Shown: positions 45,199 to 57,569, counted from the stretch's first letter. The stretch: 64,000 nt of DNA from Aldrovandia affinis (GCA_029706075.1 JAINUG010000011.1:9119001-9183000); one strand, 5' to 3'. Made by a program: numbers and translations. Notes: generated by a model from the letters alone, not told the origin.

Positions 45199-48100
45199 AA
45201 GACGAAGAAACAAAAGAAGACAAAGTGAAGGACGCTCTGAGGCCAATAAATCTAGTCTGATAGACTACAAAACTGACGAATTATCAACACAATCAGAAAG
45301 ACACATTCAGCTGAGGATGTCGGAAATGAAGATGCCGCACACGTTTTTGCCTCAGCAGCAGAGACTGAGAAACCCATTATGGGATTATGGGATTCCAGAT
45401 GCAGAACTTTCTCGGTCCCGTGTGATTGCAGACAGCCAGACACTAATGGATCAAAGCTACAAGGCTGCAGAGCGCATGCAAGAGGATGTCAACAAGAAGC
45501 TTGGTAGCGAGCATGGGAAATCATTGTCATATTAGGCCATAAAACTGAGACGGTGTAAATTCAATACAGGGATACTGAAAAAAATATAAATGCCTATATC
45601 AAATTAGTCATATTCTACAGGTAATATAATATTTGGACAACCAGTATAACCAAGTGGTTGTCCACTGGGAATTGATACAGTAGAGGAGTGAAATGGGCTG
45701 TATTAGTAAATGCCAATTGTGAAACCCAGCAATTCTCCTACCATTCTCCTGCAGAACAGAGGATCCAGGATATCAGGATGTGGAGGCAGGAACTGCACAA
45801 GAAGCTGGAGGAGATGGTGCAGGAAATCGAGATGCTGGTGACCCTCAGGACCAGGATAGAGTGGGCAATCAAGAACTGCTTGGAGGCTCTGCGAATCACA
45901 CTTCAGTGTCTGGCTGAGAGGTGATTGCACCTTTGCCCTAAGCCTCTCAGTGTCATACTTTAATACAAATCTTCCACGTGACTCCGCCTCTGCCCACTCA
46001 ACTCTGCCTACTCTCTTACTCCTCAGCAGCTGTCACTTTCATCTGTACACACCACATGAACAGAACAAATGTTGAGTGCCTGTGTGTGGCTGCAGGGAGA
46101 AGAACGTGGGGATTGTGCGCGACGAGGTGGAGAGGGAACTGATGAAGGAACGGGAACTTATTGAGAAAGTGAACTTACGGCTGCAATGCACCCTGAAGCA
46201 GACCAATGAACAGATCAGGTGAAATACTTTTTTGGGAGGGGTGGTGTGGCTACAACATTAATTAAATAGTGGCCTGTATTCAATCAACATTTGTCCTTAA
46301 TTTGGATATAGAAATAAAAGCAAGTGTTTTCTTTTTTCACCAACAGTTTGGCGAGTAAGAAAATTTTGATTGAATCCCAGCCAATGTACAAGCAGGTGTG
46401 AAGATATCTAATTGTCTTTCCCCATATTTGTGTCCGTCCAGATTGAGCCGCTCCTCAAAGTACTACCTGGAGAGGGATCTACAGGACAAGCTTCAGGCTG
46501 AGCAGATTGATGGTTGTTGCTGGGACCTCACCAATACTGCTCCCAAACAACACTACGCTAAGGAGCCAAACCTCACTGCTTCTGGGTAAAAAGGAGGGGC
46601 ATCAGGCCGAGTGGAACACAGGGTGACTGGAATGGAGGGAGGTTTTCGAGTCGTTTTCATCAGTGAGCCAGCTCAAAGATATTCTTTCCGTACGGATTAC
46701 GACTCATTAATCCCAAACTATTGTGCAATTAGACAAGTTATGTATGAGCTAATACTAAACAATTGCTGGCTAACTCAAGGTGAAAAAGACAGGTATATAT
46801 TAGGAATTATATGTGTGCAGTTATCAAGTGTGCAATTAATAATTTGCTTGGCTCACATGGATTTTTATCCTTTGCTTTTCTTTTTTTCCTTATTTTATCC
46901 CCTCTTTATCCTGATTTGGTAGCCAATTACTCCCGCTATTCTTAGGTCAATCCCCTCCCTCGTAGTTTGCTTCCATAGCCCTGTGACTGGCAGTGACAAA
47001 GGCGAAGCATCGTCTCCTCCGAGATGGCACTCGTCATGCTGTCGACTGTAAGTCCAGCACCCCAGAACCACTCCTGTGCGCTGTTTTGGTGAGCCTGTGC
47101 CCACTGTAGCCTCACTTTCCTGTTCTTAGCTGACAGGAGTGGAACCCGGTGTGGTCTTTGTCACGCCCTTATCTGGGTGTGGGTAACGTTGCTGAATACA
47201 AAGGCACAGGTTTATACAAATATGGATGGTGCAGCCGAGTTGCTATTTCCCCAACCAGTGTTGGCGTTTATTTTAGTCCATGAGCAAAGACCCGAAAATT
47301 CACCCACGGGGCTCATCTGGGTGGGCAAATTCTAGTTGTGTTTTTTGACTTACTATACATCTCTAGTTCACAGTTTGGCATGATAACCATTGTGGACTGG
47401 TAGCTTAGTGGTAGTTATCATGCATTGAATATGTGGACCCCTATATTGTCACACGCAAATTGTCGCGACAAATATATCAACAACTTTTGAACCTTATATT
47501 GTACAGAGACCTATGAACCCACTTTTCTGCATAATTCAAGTATGGGGAATTGATTGGAATGGTTATTTTAATGATTCAAAGCTTAAATGGCCTTTTATTG
47601 CAAGATTTTGCAAAAAAAGCTAAACAAAAACAAAAACGTCTAGTAAATATCCCCAATTTGTAAGTATGTGCTGAAAAACAACATGCTTCTAATGGCTATA
47701 GAAAACTGCCCAACATTCTAAGCTTTAATTTGAGTGGTAATATATGGTTGTAGCTCTAAAGATAAAGTCAGGAACCTCATTATCCCTTTGAGGAGTACGT
47801 TTTTTGAGAGTTATAGTTCCAATTCATAGTGTTCTATTCTGGAATAGTCCATTTTGCATTGATAAGCCTTTATGATGTCATCAATTAGAATTAATTAGAA
47901 TTCTAGATTGCATTTTAGAATGATCACACATTTGTGACCGTATGCCTCAAAGGCTTAAGGTTACGTCTATGATGCTGTGCGACTGTACAGGTAAAAATTT
48001 GAGATAACTCTTACAGTCAGACAGACTGAGGTGTGAATTGGTGGATACTATAGTACCAGTCAGACAGACTGAGGTGGTGGTGTGTATTGATAGAGACCAC

Positions 48101-51100
48101 ACCAGGAACTTAAAGGAATAACAAAGATATATTTAATGAAATAATGGACCAATACAAACTAAGCAAACAAAATGCATGTGCTTAGGGAGAGGGATCTTCC
48201 AGAACAATGGAGATTGGAGTCTTTGTTAGCGAGGGTCACACAAGTGTGAGGGGTCCCTCCTTAAGATCAGTCCTCTGTTTCAGAGTCAGTCAGGTCTGCC
48301 TCCGTGATCATCATGCCAAGGTCCTCCTCTTGGGGTTGATTGTCACATGTTTGCAACATGCACAGGTTTGTACATTTCAAGCCGCTGCTCATGCACTGGC
48401 ATTCCGGGAGCTTGCATCTACGGCTGCAGTTGCAGGACAGCAGCTGCAGCACTGCCTCAGGGGCTGGAGATCCCCGCATCCATTCCACGGTGAGCTGGCC
48501 ATCGTCATTTCTGGCCCAGCCATGCCCAGATGTTGCTGAAGACTGGCTCTCCAGATGCCAGCCTGGTAGTTGGCATGCATGGCATGCATGAAGAGGCAGT
48601 CCTTGCATGGTGGCAGCTGGCTAGACTCGAGCTCCCCACACTGTGCGCAGAAAAGCTGGTGGCGGGCTGTGTTGATGTCCTCTGTTGTCGTGGTCGCTGT
48701 GTACAGTTTGCATGTGAATGCTTGCAGCTTCTTGAATAGGTCCATGGATAGTTCCCAGGACTGTCCCAGCTTGCGAAACACTTCTTGGAAATGCTCTGAT
48801 CTCATGATGAGCTTCAAGGCTCTGAGCTTTCCACGACCTGTGAAGGCACTCAACGTGTCACATCCAGTGTATGCGTGCATGCCAATCACAGCATTACAGA
48901 CACAGTCTCCCAGGGCCTGGTGTAGCTTGGTGATGTCAAGATACCTTACCCGGTTCTTCATTCCGCAGTTCTGGAACAAGGGACAGGAGATATCGGCAGA
49001 GAACGCCAGGCAGAGCAACAACACATCGGTGTCATCAGCTGTTACTACAACAGCGCTGTAGCCTTCCTCTGCGGCATGAGCTGCATGCAAAATCATTCTA
49101 GTGTCAGCCTCTTCTTGGTTCGACTGTAGGCCTGCAACCTCAGCCCACTGATCCTTGGTGATGTGCAAGCAGCTTTCCTCACTGGCGACGTAGAGCTGCT
49201 TCTCGTTCAGCCTCTCCCTCAGCTTGGGTGTTTTCCACTCGGCCACCAGGAACCTTATGAGGTTGGCCTTGTTAGCTGAACTGCTGAGAAACTTTCTCCA
49301 TTGCTGGATCCGGTGACCTGGTGAAATGTTTCGGAACTGTATTCCTGTGGTGCACCCCCTGTTCGCTCTCTCTGCATTCTTGATCGAGTCCTCCTGATAT
49401 ACATCGAAGACCACATCGATTCTCTGGCTCCTGGCTCCTTCATGTAGGATTTGAGTCAGTGCTGAGGCTGCATGTTGAGAGAATGTCTGGTCATTGCCCT
49501 TCATCTTCTGAACCAGACTCATCCCATCAATGATGGTAGCAGACGGCCCAGGGATGGTCTCTGCTGGTAAGACCTGCTTCTCCAGCTCCCTGGCCAGAAC
49601 AGCTTTGTTTGTCTTTCTCAGTGTCCCGTCTCCATTGGCGAGTGCCTATGGCAATGGCCCTAGTGGGTGGGAAAGGACATCACTCATCTGGAGATGGCGG
49701 CTCTCTGCCACCAGGACCATGTGGGTGAAGAGCTTCCTGTCAGCCTGCAGAATGACCTTGTTTTGGTTGCTTGCAGAAGGTTTCTTTCGTATATCTGAAA
49801 ACATCTTCAGCCTCTTCTTCGTAATCTTATCATGGAACTGGGTCTTTGGTTTTTTGTCTTCAAGCCGGTCTTGCTTGAATCCCTCGTATGCTTCCATGCC
49901 AATTTTGTGGGCATCAAGAAGGTCCCTTGCTACATCTGGAGGGGGAAAGGTACCTGTCGAAATGCTGACAAACTCACTTTAGTTTGGGTCGAAAGGGTTT
50001 GTCCAGTCATCTTCAAGAAGCTTCACAATGGACTGTACATCTGCTTCATCCCTGGTGATTCTAGGCATCTGCAGGTCTGGGTGGCTGAGGTGGGACATTC
50101 CGTGTCCCACCATCCTTCTGAGCTGCTTGAGGTAGTTGCTGCGGTACTCAGAAGTCAGGTAGTACCTCTCCACAGCAGCCCGTTTCAGGCTGAATCCCTT
50201 TGTGCTTCCTGCTGTCTGGGTATCTCGGTTGACTGTTTCCTCAATGGTTTGATCCACAGGGATCCGGCCGAAGGGATTCTGGCTACCAAGCTGGACGCTG
50301 AAGCCACCCTGCATGAACTGCTGGTGCACCTCTGGGTGATCAGTGGGCAGACGTGACATTGTGGCATAGTAGTGCACTAAGCGTGCATAATTCAGCTTGT
50401 CATCAGCTAATATTAGCTAGCGTTAGCTGTTAATGTTTACGTTAACGTTACACATATATTTTGCGGGAGTGGGAGAAAACTTGCGCTACTGTTGATGTCC
50501 AGCGTGATGATGGAGAGTGGGGCATCCACGGCACTGGCTGTGGTATAATTCATGCCCTGAAAGAGAAATCCACAATTCCCTCTGTAAAAACCTTTGACTC
50601 TAATATGTCAACAAAATGAAACAAGAATTTTGAATCTGGCTTGATCCAATGTTCAGATTTCTCTTCTGGAAAGTTATGCAAATGAGGACATATTTAATTA
50701 GATAATGCCTCATTTGCATATTTAAACATAAAATTTCAGAAAACTTGTAATACAATACATAATTGTCTTAATGTAAGTAATCAACTGGGGAAGTCTCATG
50801 GTGATATCTATTCGTTAATTTCTTTACCCTATACCCCTATAGTGTCTTGCGCCCATAATAGGGGAAAATAACAAAATGCCCAATAAATATGAAAAGCTAC
50901 TCCTGTGGAAAGGTTATCATATATTAATTTACTTATATTGACCCTATAAACAATTTAGTATAGGTAAGGTTTTGCCCACTCAGATGAGCCCGATATCTCG
51001 TCTGGCTCATGGACTATTTACAGTGGTCGTTGACTTTGAAACAGACGTTGCGTAAAACAAAAAGAATTTCAACTCACAAAAACAAAGTAAATGTTCACGA

Positions 51101-54100
51101 ACACTAAACTTATTTTCTGCCAATCTGGCCCTCCACATTACAGGACCTTTTCCCACTTAAATTCCAGTTTCTCCCCTCTTGAGGCAGAGGCAGAGCTACT
51201 TTATACAGGTAGCCCCTCCCCCCAACCAATCCAACACAAAAACATGGGTTCCCAATAATCAGTCATCTTCATCATATTATCGTTTTCCATTTCCATTACT
51301 TTACAGTGCATAATAACATTTATGAGGAACATGCCACCTAAACATTATAATAATGCACTTTCACTTTTCACAATTTAATTCCCTTTAATATAATTTCCAT
51401 GGAAAACCCCTACTTCAATGGGTTTTCCCAAATTGCAAGAACTTTGCATGCCCCAACATTGGAGTCAGGCACAATAAAGCCAGCTCCAGTTTCCCTGGCT
51501 CAGTTTGGGTCCTACGCTACCTGTAGGAATCAGGAAGTGCTGGTGCAGCAGCAACCAACCCGGAAGCAACAGGGTAATGTGCACCTCCTCCAAAAAGAAT
51601 GCTAAGTAATATAAAAGATGATTGTAATGCAAAATACAAGGTGTGTATGTGTATGTTTTTATCGTATTTATAGCGTGACTGTGTTCGCGTGTGCACTTCG
51701 CGAATGTACAGTTAGCGCTAAATGTTTAGTGATAATCTTTTCGGTAGTATTTTAGCTAGCTAGCTTAGCTCCTGTTTGAATAAATGGCTAAATAAATGAG
51801 GTGTTGAAACTGAGTTGTATAAATGAAAATGGTGTGCAGGAGGGCCCATCTGAGAAAACGGTGTGTGTCTGTGTGTGTTTGACCTTGCTGCTCACTAGTG
51901 ACGAGCTACTTCGTCACAGTCTTCTGCTGCTATAGCCCATCCACTTCAAGGTTCAACCACTTCAAGGTTGTGTGTTCAGAGATGCTCTTCTGCATACCAC
52001 TGTTGTAATGCGTGGCTATTTGAGTTACTATCACCTTCCTGTCAACTTGAACCAGTCTGGCCATTCTCCTCTGACCTCTCTCATTAACAAGGCATTTTCG
52101 CCGACAGGACCGCCGCTCACTGGATGTTTTTTGTTTTTCGCACCATTCTCTGTAAACTCTAGAGACTGTTGCGCATGAAAATCCTATGAGATCAACAGTT
52201 TCTGAGATACTCACACCACTCCGTCTGGCACTAACAATCATTCCATACGATAGACCATAACATCCTTATCGATCGTCTCTGCCAGGCAGTTGGTGTCAGT
52301 GGCACAGCTCTATCTTGGTTCACCTCCTACCTCAGTGATAGAAGCTTCTCTGTTAATATCGGCAATTGCTCCTCCTCCTCCGCCTCTCTCTTGCGGGGTC
52401 CCACAAGGCTCCATCCTTGGCCCTATTCTATTCTCTCTGTATATGCTGCCCCTTGGTTTAGTCATTCAGAAACACAACATCTCTTTCCATTGTTATGCCG
52501 ACGACACTCAGGTCTATCTCCCCATGAAACCCAATGACAAGTCCAGTGTTGACAGCCTCCGATCCTGTCTAGATGACATCAAATGCTGGATGGCACAAAA
52601 ATTTCTTACAACTCAACGAGTCTAAATGTGAAATCCTCCTTTTCGGCCCCCAAACAAAACCAGTGTGATGGCCAGCAGCCTGGGTAACCTGTCTGTCCTA
52701 GTTCAGCCCTTTGTTAAAAACCTGGGCGTGTTCTTCGACCCTGAATTTCACTTTGACAGGCAGGTGAACTCGGTGGTGAAGGGATGTTTCTTCCAGCTCC
52801 GGACCATAGCTAAGATTAAGGCCATTCTCCCCCTCAGACCTTGAGAGAGTCATTCATGCCTTCATATCATCACGACTTGATTATTGTAACTCTCTGTACC
52901 TGGGGCTTAATAAGTCGACCATGGCCCGCCTACAGCTACCCCACAATGCTGCTGCTAGATTGCTCACAGGTACTCGGAAGAGAGCTCATATCACCCCTGT
53001 CCTTGCCTCCCTTCATTGGCTCCCAGTACGCTATAGGATAGATTTTAAAGTTATTTTATTTGTCTATAAAGCTCTAAATGGTAAGGCCCCCTCCTACCTA
53101 GCAGACCTCCTCACCCCCTATACCAACGTCAGGGCCCTCAGATCTGCTGATAAGGGTCTCCTAACTACCCGTAAGTCCAACCTCAAGTCTAGGGGGGGGC
53201 GTGCTTTTGCTGTTGCAGCCCCTGACCTCTGGAACAGCATCCCCATGTCCATCAGATTTGCCCCTCCATCGAGTCCTTTAAATCTAAGCTCAAAACTCAC
53301 TTGTATTCCTTAGCGTTCCCGACTCACACTGACTCCTGCCTTGTTTGTTTTGACGTGTTGTTCTGTTCCTTTGTATGTCTGTTGGTTGTTTATTTTCTGT
53401 TTATTTATTTTTACCCTTAGTCTACCTGTATTGTAAAGCACTTTGGTTGACGAGCGTCATGTTAAATGTGCTATATAAATACAATTTGATTGATTGATTG
53501 ATTCCACTGTCAAAGTCACTTAGATTACATTTCTTCAACATTCTGATTTTTGATCTGAACAACAACTGAACCTCTTGACTTTTATGCATTGAGTTGCTGC
53601 CACATGATTGGCTGATTAGATCATTGCATTAATGAGCAGGTGTACAGGTATACCTAATAAAGTGGCCACTCAGTGTATATATATGCACACATACCCACAC
53701 ACATAGGTAACTTCCAGAATATATACAGTGCCGCTTTAAAGTCTACACCCCATCTCAAAAATTGCACATTTTGTTGAAATTTCACATTTACAGCCTGAAA
53801 TAAAAAACAAAAACCTTTTCCACCTTTATTTACACATTTTACCCTACAACTTCCAAGTTAAAAAAATTCTCAAAATTTCTGAACATGAGCTGGCCAGTTT
53901 TTGTCTACAAAACAGCTTCAATCATTCTTGGAATGCTGTTATACAAGTTTTTAAGTTTCTATATTCAATATTGGGCCATTCTTCCAGAAAGAAAGCCTCC
54001 AGTTCTGTGAAAGATGAAGACGGTGGAAATCTACTCTGCACTCTACGTTCCAGAAATTCCCATAAAGGTTCAATTATGTTTAGATCTGGTGATTGGGGAT

Positions 54101-57100
54101 GCCATGTAAGGTATTTGACTTCATCCTGATGATCATAAAACCACTCTTGATTCCATTTAGCAGTGTGTATGGGCGTATTATCTACCATGCAGAGTAATAA
54201 TCGCACCCAATGACTTACACAAGATGGCTGCCCATACCATAGCCGATCCACCACCAAAAGCCGGGAACAGACAATGTTGGTTGAAGGCTTCCTTTGGCTT
54301 TCTCCAAACATACAGTAAACCCATCCAGATGTACGAAAAATAGTATCAGACTTATCACTTATCAGACCATATGACTTTCTTCCCCTGCTCAGAAGTCTAG
54401 GTTTTGTGCTGATTACACCAGAGGTGCATTCAAATACAGCGAACAGCCCCGAATGCTTGCACAATTTTCTTTGAATGGTGAAACTTGAACTGCTTTCTGA
54501 ACTGAAGACTTTGTTCTTCGCCTTTGCTTCACTTTTGTTTTCTGTGAAATACTGTGTCCAAGTCAAAGTTGGTTAGACAGGTTAAACAGGTTACTCTCAA
54601 AAATGCCTTGCTAACTATACAATCCCCTAGATGGTGACATAAAACAGCAAGTGCCACAGCTGGCTAAGTAACTTCTTCTCTGTCCTGACCCCTTGTGATG
54701 GAATGATGTTCTGCACTCGGTCAGGACCGTGGAATCACTTGCGATCTTCCGCAAGAGACTCAAAACCCACCTGTTCAGACTCCACTACCACTGAATTCTG
54801 TACATCTAGCCAATTGTCATCACCACTGCCTCAATGTTTTATACTGCTTTTTGTATATGTATACTTCTTTAAAACTTACTCAAAAAAAAAAAAAAATTAA
54901 ATTATAATATAAATAATTTTAGTAACATTTTCCTTCCCAGTATTACAGGTATGGTATGCAGCTGCCAACAATTATGTCTATTGCTGTATTACTGCACTGA
55001 TTAAACATCTTGTAAGTCGCTCTAGATAAGAGCGTCTGCTAAATGTTTGAAATGTAAATGTAAAATGCATATGAATTTCTGGGGCATTTGAACAAAAACA
55101 AGAGCTTGTGTGAATGAGGATAATGGAGGTCATTAAATATTCAGACTAATTCACCATGCTGTTTCAGCTACACAAATGAGCAGGCACATCATTTTCATAT
55201 CATTTTCAGCAACTTTGAATCAATTCATAGGCATATTCCCTGCATAATTTGTTTGACAACGTCGAATCCTAAGGATATACAACAGAAATGACGGGCAATG
55301 ACAGGGCATGTTCATTATCAGAATTCCCTGTGTACTTTCAAATATGTCCAAAGAAATTACAGTACCTTCTGTGAAGTTTTTCATTTATATTTTGTATTTC
55401 CAGTTCCACTGTGACCCCAAAAGAGTGGGACACTTTCACCAACATGAATCTATCCAGGGTAGAATGGGAGAGGAAGAAATCAGTGTCTCTGAGAGCCATG
55501 TTGAACAGCATGCTAGAGCAGATGGACGCAGATATACGCAGACAGAACCAGGCTGCAGGAAATGTGCTTGAGCAGAACATCCAAGACAACAAGAGCGCAA
55601 AGGAGCAGATGGAAGACAGCCTGGCCAAAGTATGTGGGGAAATGCTCACAGATGTAGAAAAACTGCACATACTTGCACACATTTAATAAGGCTAAATGTT
55701 TGCTCACATCTAACAGTCTGAAAATGAAAAAGAACATTTTTGAACTGCTGAATGAGTAATATTTGTTCCTAATCTGCAGTGAAAAATCTCATTGTTTTTC
55801 ACCTTAAAAATTACATCAACACCATCTGTGAACAAAATAGTTCACTTTGAAATTGTTCAATAGTAACATAGTTTGCCTCAAACTGTTTGTCTTGTTGAAT
55901 GCATAAAAATAAAAATGGGGTTTCAGGTCGGATAGTGTCGCAGTCTAACGCACTTGCATTGACTGGTGCTTTGCAAGTGTGAGCTGCCTATTGCAGTCAC
56001 GGTTTGAAACCCGCCTGTGCCAGACCAGCCCTGATCAGGGGGCAGCATTTGGCTGTCTACCCCAGGGGAAGGGAGGAGGGTGAGCTGGCACGAACTCACC
56101 GAGAAGGGCAAAGGGTGTCTCCAGAAGTAGGTGGGCGAGTTCCATCTTGGTGGATCATCGCTGGCCTCAGGGAATTGGCTTGACGTGGGGTGGAGGACGT
56201 TGTTTGTAGGGGAGTGCGAATCAAAATAAATTTAGGCTATTGTTGGCTACTAAATTGGGAGAAAAACTGGAAAAAATCGAACAATTAATTAATTTTTTTT
56301 TTTTTAAAGTTTCAAAGCTTGCACATATTGGTCAATATGCACAAACACCTATACAAATGGTTACATCTACGATGTACCATTATCATGTCACCAACACACA
56401 TCACTGTCATTTTTGTATGTTGACTTATTACTCATTCATATTTAGCTGTTGTTTGTTTTTTCTGGAGCACTTTAGGGATACATTATTCCCTAAACATTTC
56501 ATCTTTCTTACTTGTGTTATTACCCTGAGCAACAGTTTTAATCAGTGTCACTTTAATAGTGAGAATTATGAATTGACATGATCTCTCTCATAGGTACTGG
56601 CAGATATTGACAGCCAGGACAGGAACATGGTATCTCTTAAAATTGCTATAGAGGTGAAGAAGGGGTTGATCAGTGTTGCACAGACCCAGCTGGCTGTGCG
56701 CAGTCAGAGGCCCCGTAAAGAGCTGTGCCATGACCCTGCACAAGTCCAACTGCTAGCTGAAGTCCAGGAGCACTCTGCTTACATCAAGAGGTGAGGAGGA
56801 TCAGAGTAGATCATTACATTTTTACATTTGAGGTATTTAGAAGATGCTTATAACCAGAGCGATTTACACAATCCATTTATATGGGTGCATTACATTACAG
56901 GCATTTATCCAGAGCGACTTACAGTTTACATTTCTTTACAATCCATTTATACAGCTGGATATTTACTGAAGCAATTCAGGTTAAGTACCTTGCTCAAGGG
57001 TAGAACGGCAGTGTCCCACCTGGGGATTGAACCTGCAACCTTAACGTTACAAGCCCAGTTCCCTAACCATTATACCACACTGCCTGCCTAGTGTGGATAG

Positions 57101-57569
57101 TATACTGATGCAAAAAGTACCTTGCTCATAGGTACAATGGCGTTGCCTACACCTGGGAAGTGAGCATGCAATCTCTTGGTTTCAATCCCAGTTCCCTAAC
57201 CATTACATTACATTTAGCAGGCACTCTTATCCAGAGGAACTTACATCACAGGAGCACATAAGTGTATCCACATGAGTTATATGGCCAACAGTGACATAGA
57301 CCTGATTAAAAACACTCCCATTTCAATATATAAGTGTTCAACTATGCCTTCCTTGTTCTTACTGCAATGCTTGGACTACTTTCCTCCAACCTCTGGCCTC
57401 CCTTCCCAGGTTGAGTGGGTACCTCTCCCAGGCAGATATGGAGCTTCAGGCCCTGAACCGGACCCAGTTGTTCCTGGAGCAGAAAATCCAGGACAAGTCA
57501 CTCTCCCTTGACATAGACCAGGCCATCTACGTACAGTTGTTCCAGACTATTGCTGTTTATACATTCTGA
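45199..57569 (+). CDS. tekt1: tekt1: tektin-1, seven coding exons
   Basis: Tektins are coiled-coil filament proteins bundled inside doublet microtubules of cilia and sperm flagella. Exons: 45199-45503 (start ATG 45317, 5' part untranslated), 45755-45920, 46096-46218, 46442-46585, 55404-55629, 56594-56790 and 57410-57569. All borders are AG/GT and all phases close, giving exactly 400 residues (human TEKT1: 418). Matches remembered from human tektin-1 run along the whole length: [112 protein letters not shown] and [20 protein letters not shown]. The tektin signature nonapeptide, usually RPNVELCRD, is RPRKELCHD here (exon 6). The frame is unbroken, so it is probably a working gene. Intron 4 is 8.8 kb and full of transposons; the others are 0.2-1 kb. 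Confidence 0.92.
46885..47160 (-). mobile_element. tRNA-SINE fragment (same family as 12493-12893)
   Basis: Shares the tail gatttggtagccaattac with the copy at 12.5 kb and continues into a related but diverged body. The tRNA-like head is not recognisable. Confidence 0.45.
47274..51030 (-). mobile_element. DNA transposon with DTD/GCDT Cys-rich protein (Academ-like?)
   Basis: The left end (about 47274-47335: tagtccatgagc..agac....ggggctcatctgggtgggcaaa) and the right end (about 50968-51030) are imperfect inverted copies of each other. TTT flanks both outer ends, which may be a 3-bp target duplication. Between them lies one - strand gene (50377-48267), and about 0.9 kb of left and 0.6 kb of right non-coding DNA. 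The gene's family is multicopy in fish and invertebrates. The pairing of inverted repeats with it indicates that this family moves as a cut-and-paste-type element. Assignment to Academ rests on the Cys-rich plus nuclease-like layout and is an inference. Confidence 0.6.
48267..50377 (-). pseudogene. Transposon protein with EADTR/DTDVLLL/GCDT motifs and Cys-rich tail
   Basis: Start is at [20 protein letters not shown] (50377) or the next Met (50359). About 700 codons follow with two in-frame stops (after [10 protein letters not shown], and after HPLGPLP where the family has Trp or another residue) and one frameshift near 48480-48500. The middle part has acidic motifs [33 protein letters not shown] and [18 protein letters not shown], a pattern I associate with a PIN/FEN-like nuclease fold. 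These are followed by [20 protein letters not shown] and, in the shifted frame, a Cys-rich end ([31 protein letters not shown]) like CXC/tesmin-type zinc modules. The usual amino-terminal Cys-rich half, seen at 5106-5650 in another copy, is not present here. Confidence 0.7.
51031..51929 (+). other. tekt1 intron 4, unassigned part
   Basis: Nothing recognised; a + strand open frame of 68 codons at 51399 has no family resemblance. Confidence 0.4.
51930..53685 (-). mobile_element. Tc1-like transposon remnant, split by a LINE
   Basis: The right end (about 53500-53685, ending taataaagtggccactcagt) is the 5' end of a Tc1 family in - orientation. The - strand reading at 52241-51930 gives [20 protein letters not shown] and [20 protein letters not shown], the paired helix-turn-helix domain, ending [13 protein letters not shown]. 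The catalytic two thirds are missing. A LINE at 52246-53500 separates the two parts. Confidence 0.75.
52246..53500 (+). mobile_element. LINE (CR1/L2/Rex1-like) inserted into the Tc1 copy
   Basis: The + strand carries the back half of a jockey-type reverse transcriptase: [71 protein letters not shown] and [20 protein letters not shown]. The 3' tail ends ctatataaatacaatttgat and then a gattg repeat. Flanked by ATTCCA on both sides (52240-52245 and 53501-53506), the probable target duplication. Two frame changes. Clearly different from the L2 copies elsewhere in the window. Confidence 0.85.
53727..54670 (-). mobile_element. Tc1-like transposon with long C-terminal transposase frame
   Basis: The left terminal repeat starts tacagtgccgctttaaagtc. 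A 214-codon - strand frame (54566-53922) holds the catalytic domain: first-Asp block [20 protein letters not shown], then a degraded [11 protein letters not shown] (second Asp) and [20 protein letters not shown] (Glu). The amino-terminal helix-turn-helix part is missing on the right, where an L2 tail follows. Same family as 6940-7950. Confidence 0.75.
54674..55066 (+). mobile_element. L2 LINE, 3' end
   Basis: The + strand has the last reverse-transcriptase codons ([20 protein letters not shown]-like at about 54718-54780), an A-rich stretch at about 54882 and the tail ctctagataagagcgtctgc at about 55018. Confidence 0.8.
55928..56307 (+). mobile_element. tRNA-headed SINE
   Basis: Head with A box tagtgtcgcagtctaacgca and B box cacggtttgaaacccg. 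The body matches the inverse of 12493-12893, and the tail is ggctactaaattgggagaaa followed by an A/T run. Confidence 0.72.
56812..57090 (-). mobile_element. Teleost tRNA-SINE with L2-type tail
   Basis: On the - strand: head gtggtataatggttagggaa with B box caggttcaatcccc, then 'cccttgagcaaggtacttaa', a widely shared teleost SINE body. The left edge is an L2-like 3' end (catttatccagagcgactta). A further scrap of the same tail lies at about 57205-57245. Confidence 0.75.

Noticed and set aside
48207-49061. + strand open frames of 110 and 163 codons
   Set aside because: Antisense shadows of the - strand transposon gene, with Cys/Trp/Ser-rich composition typical of reversed coding DNA.
47274-51030. 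A new host nuclease or defence gene
   Set aside because: The DTD/GCDT gene looked like a host locus at first, but inverted repeats, in-frame stops and a sister copy in the same window favour a transposon.
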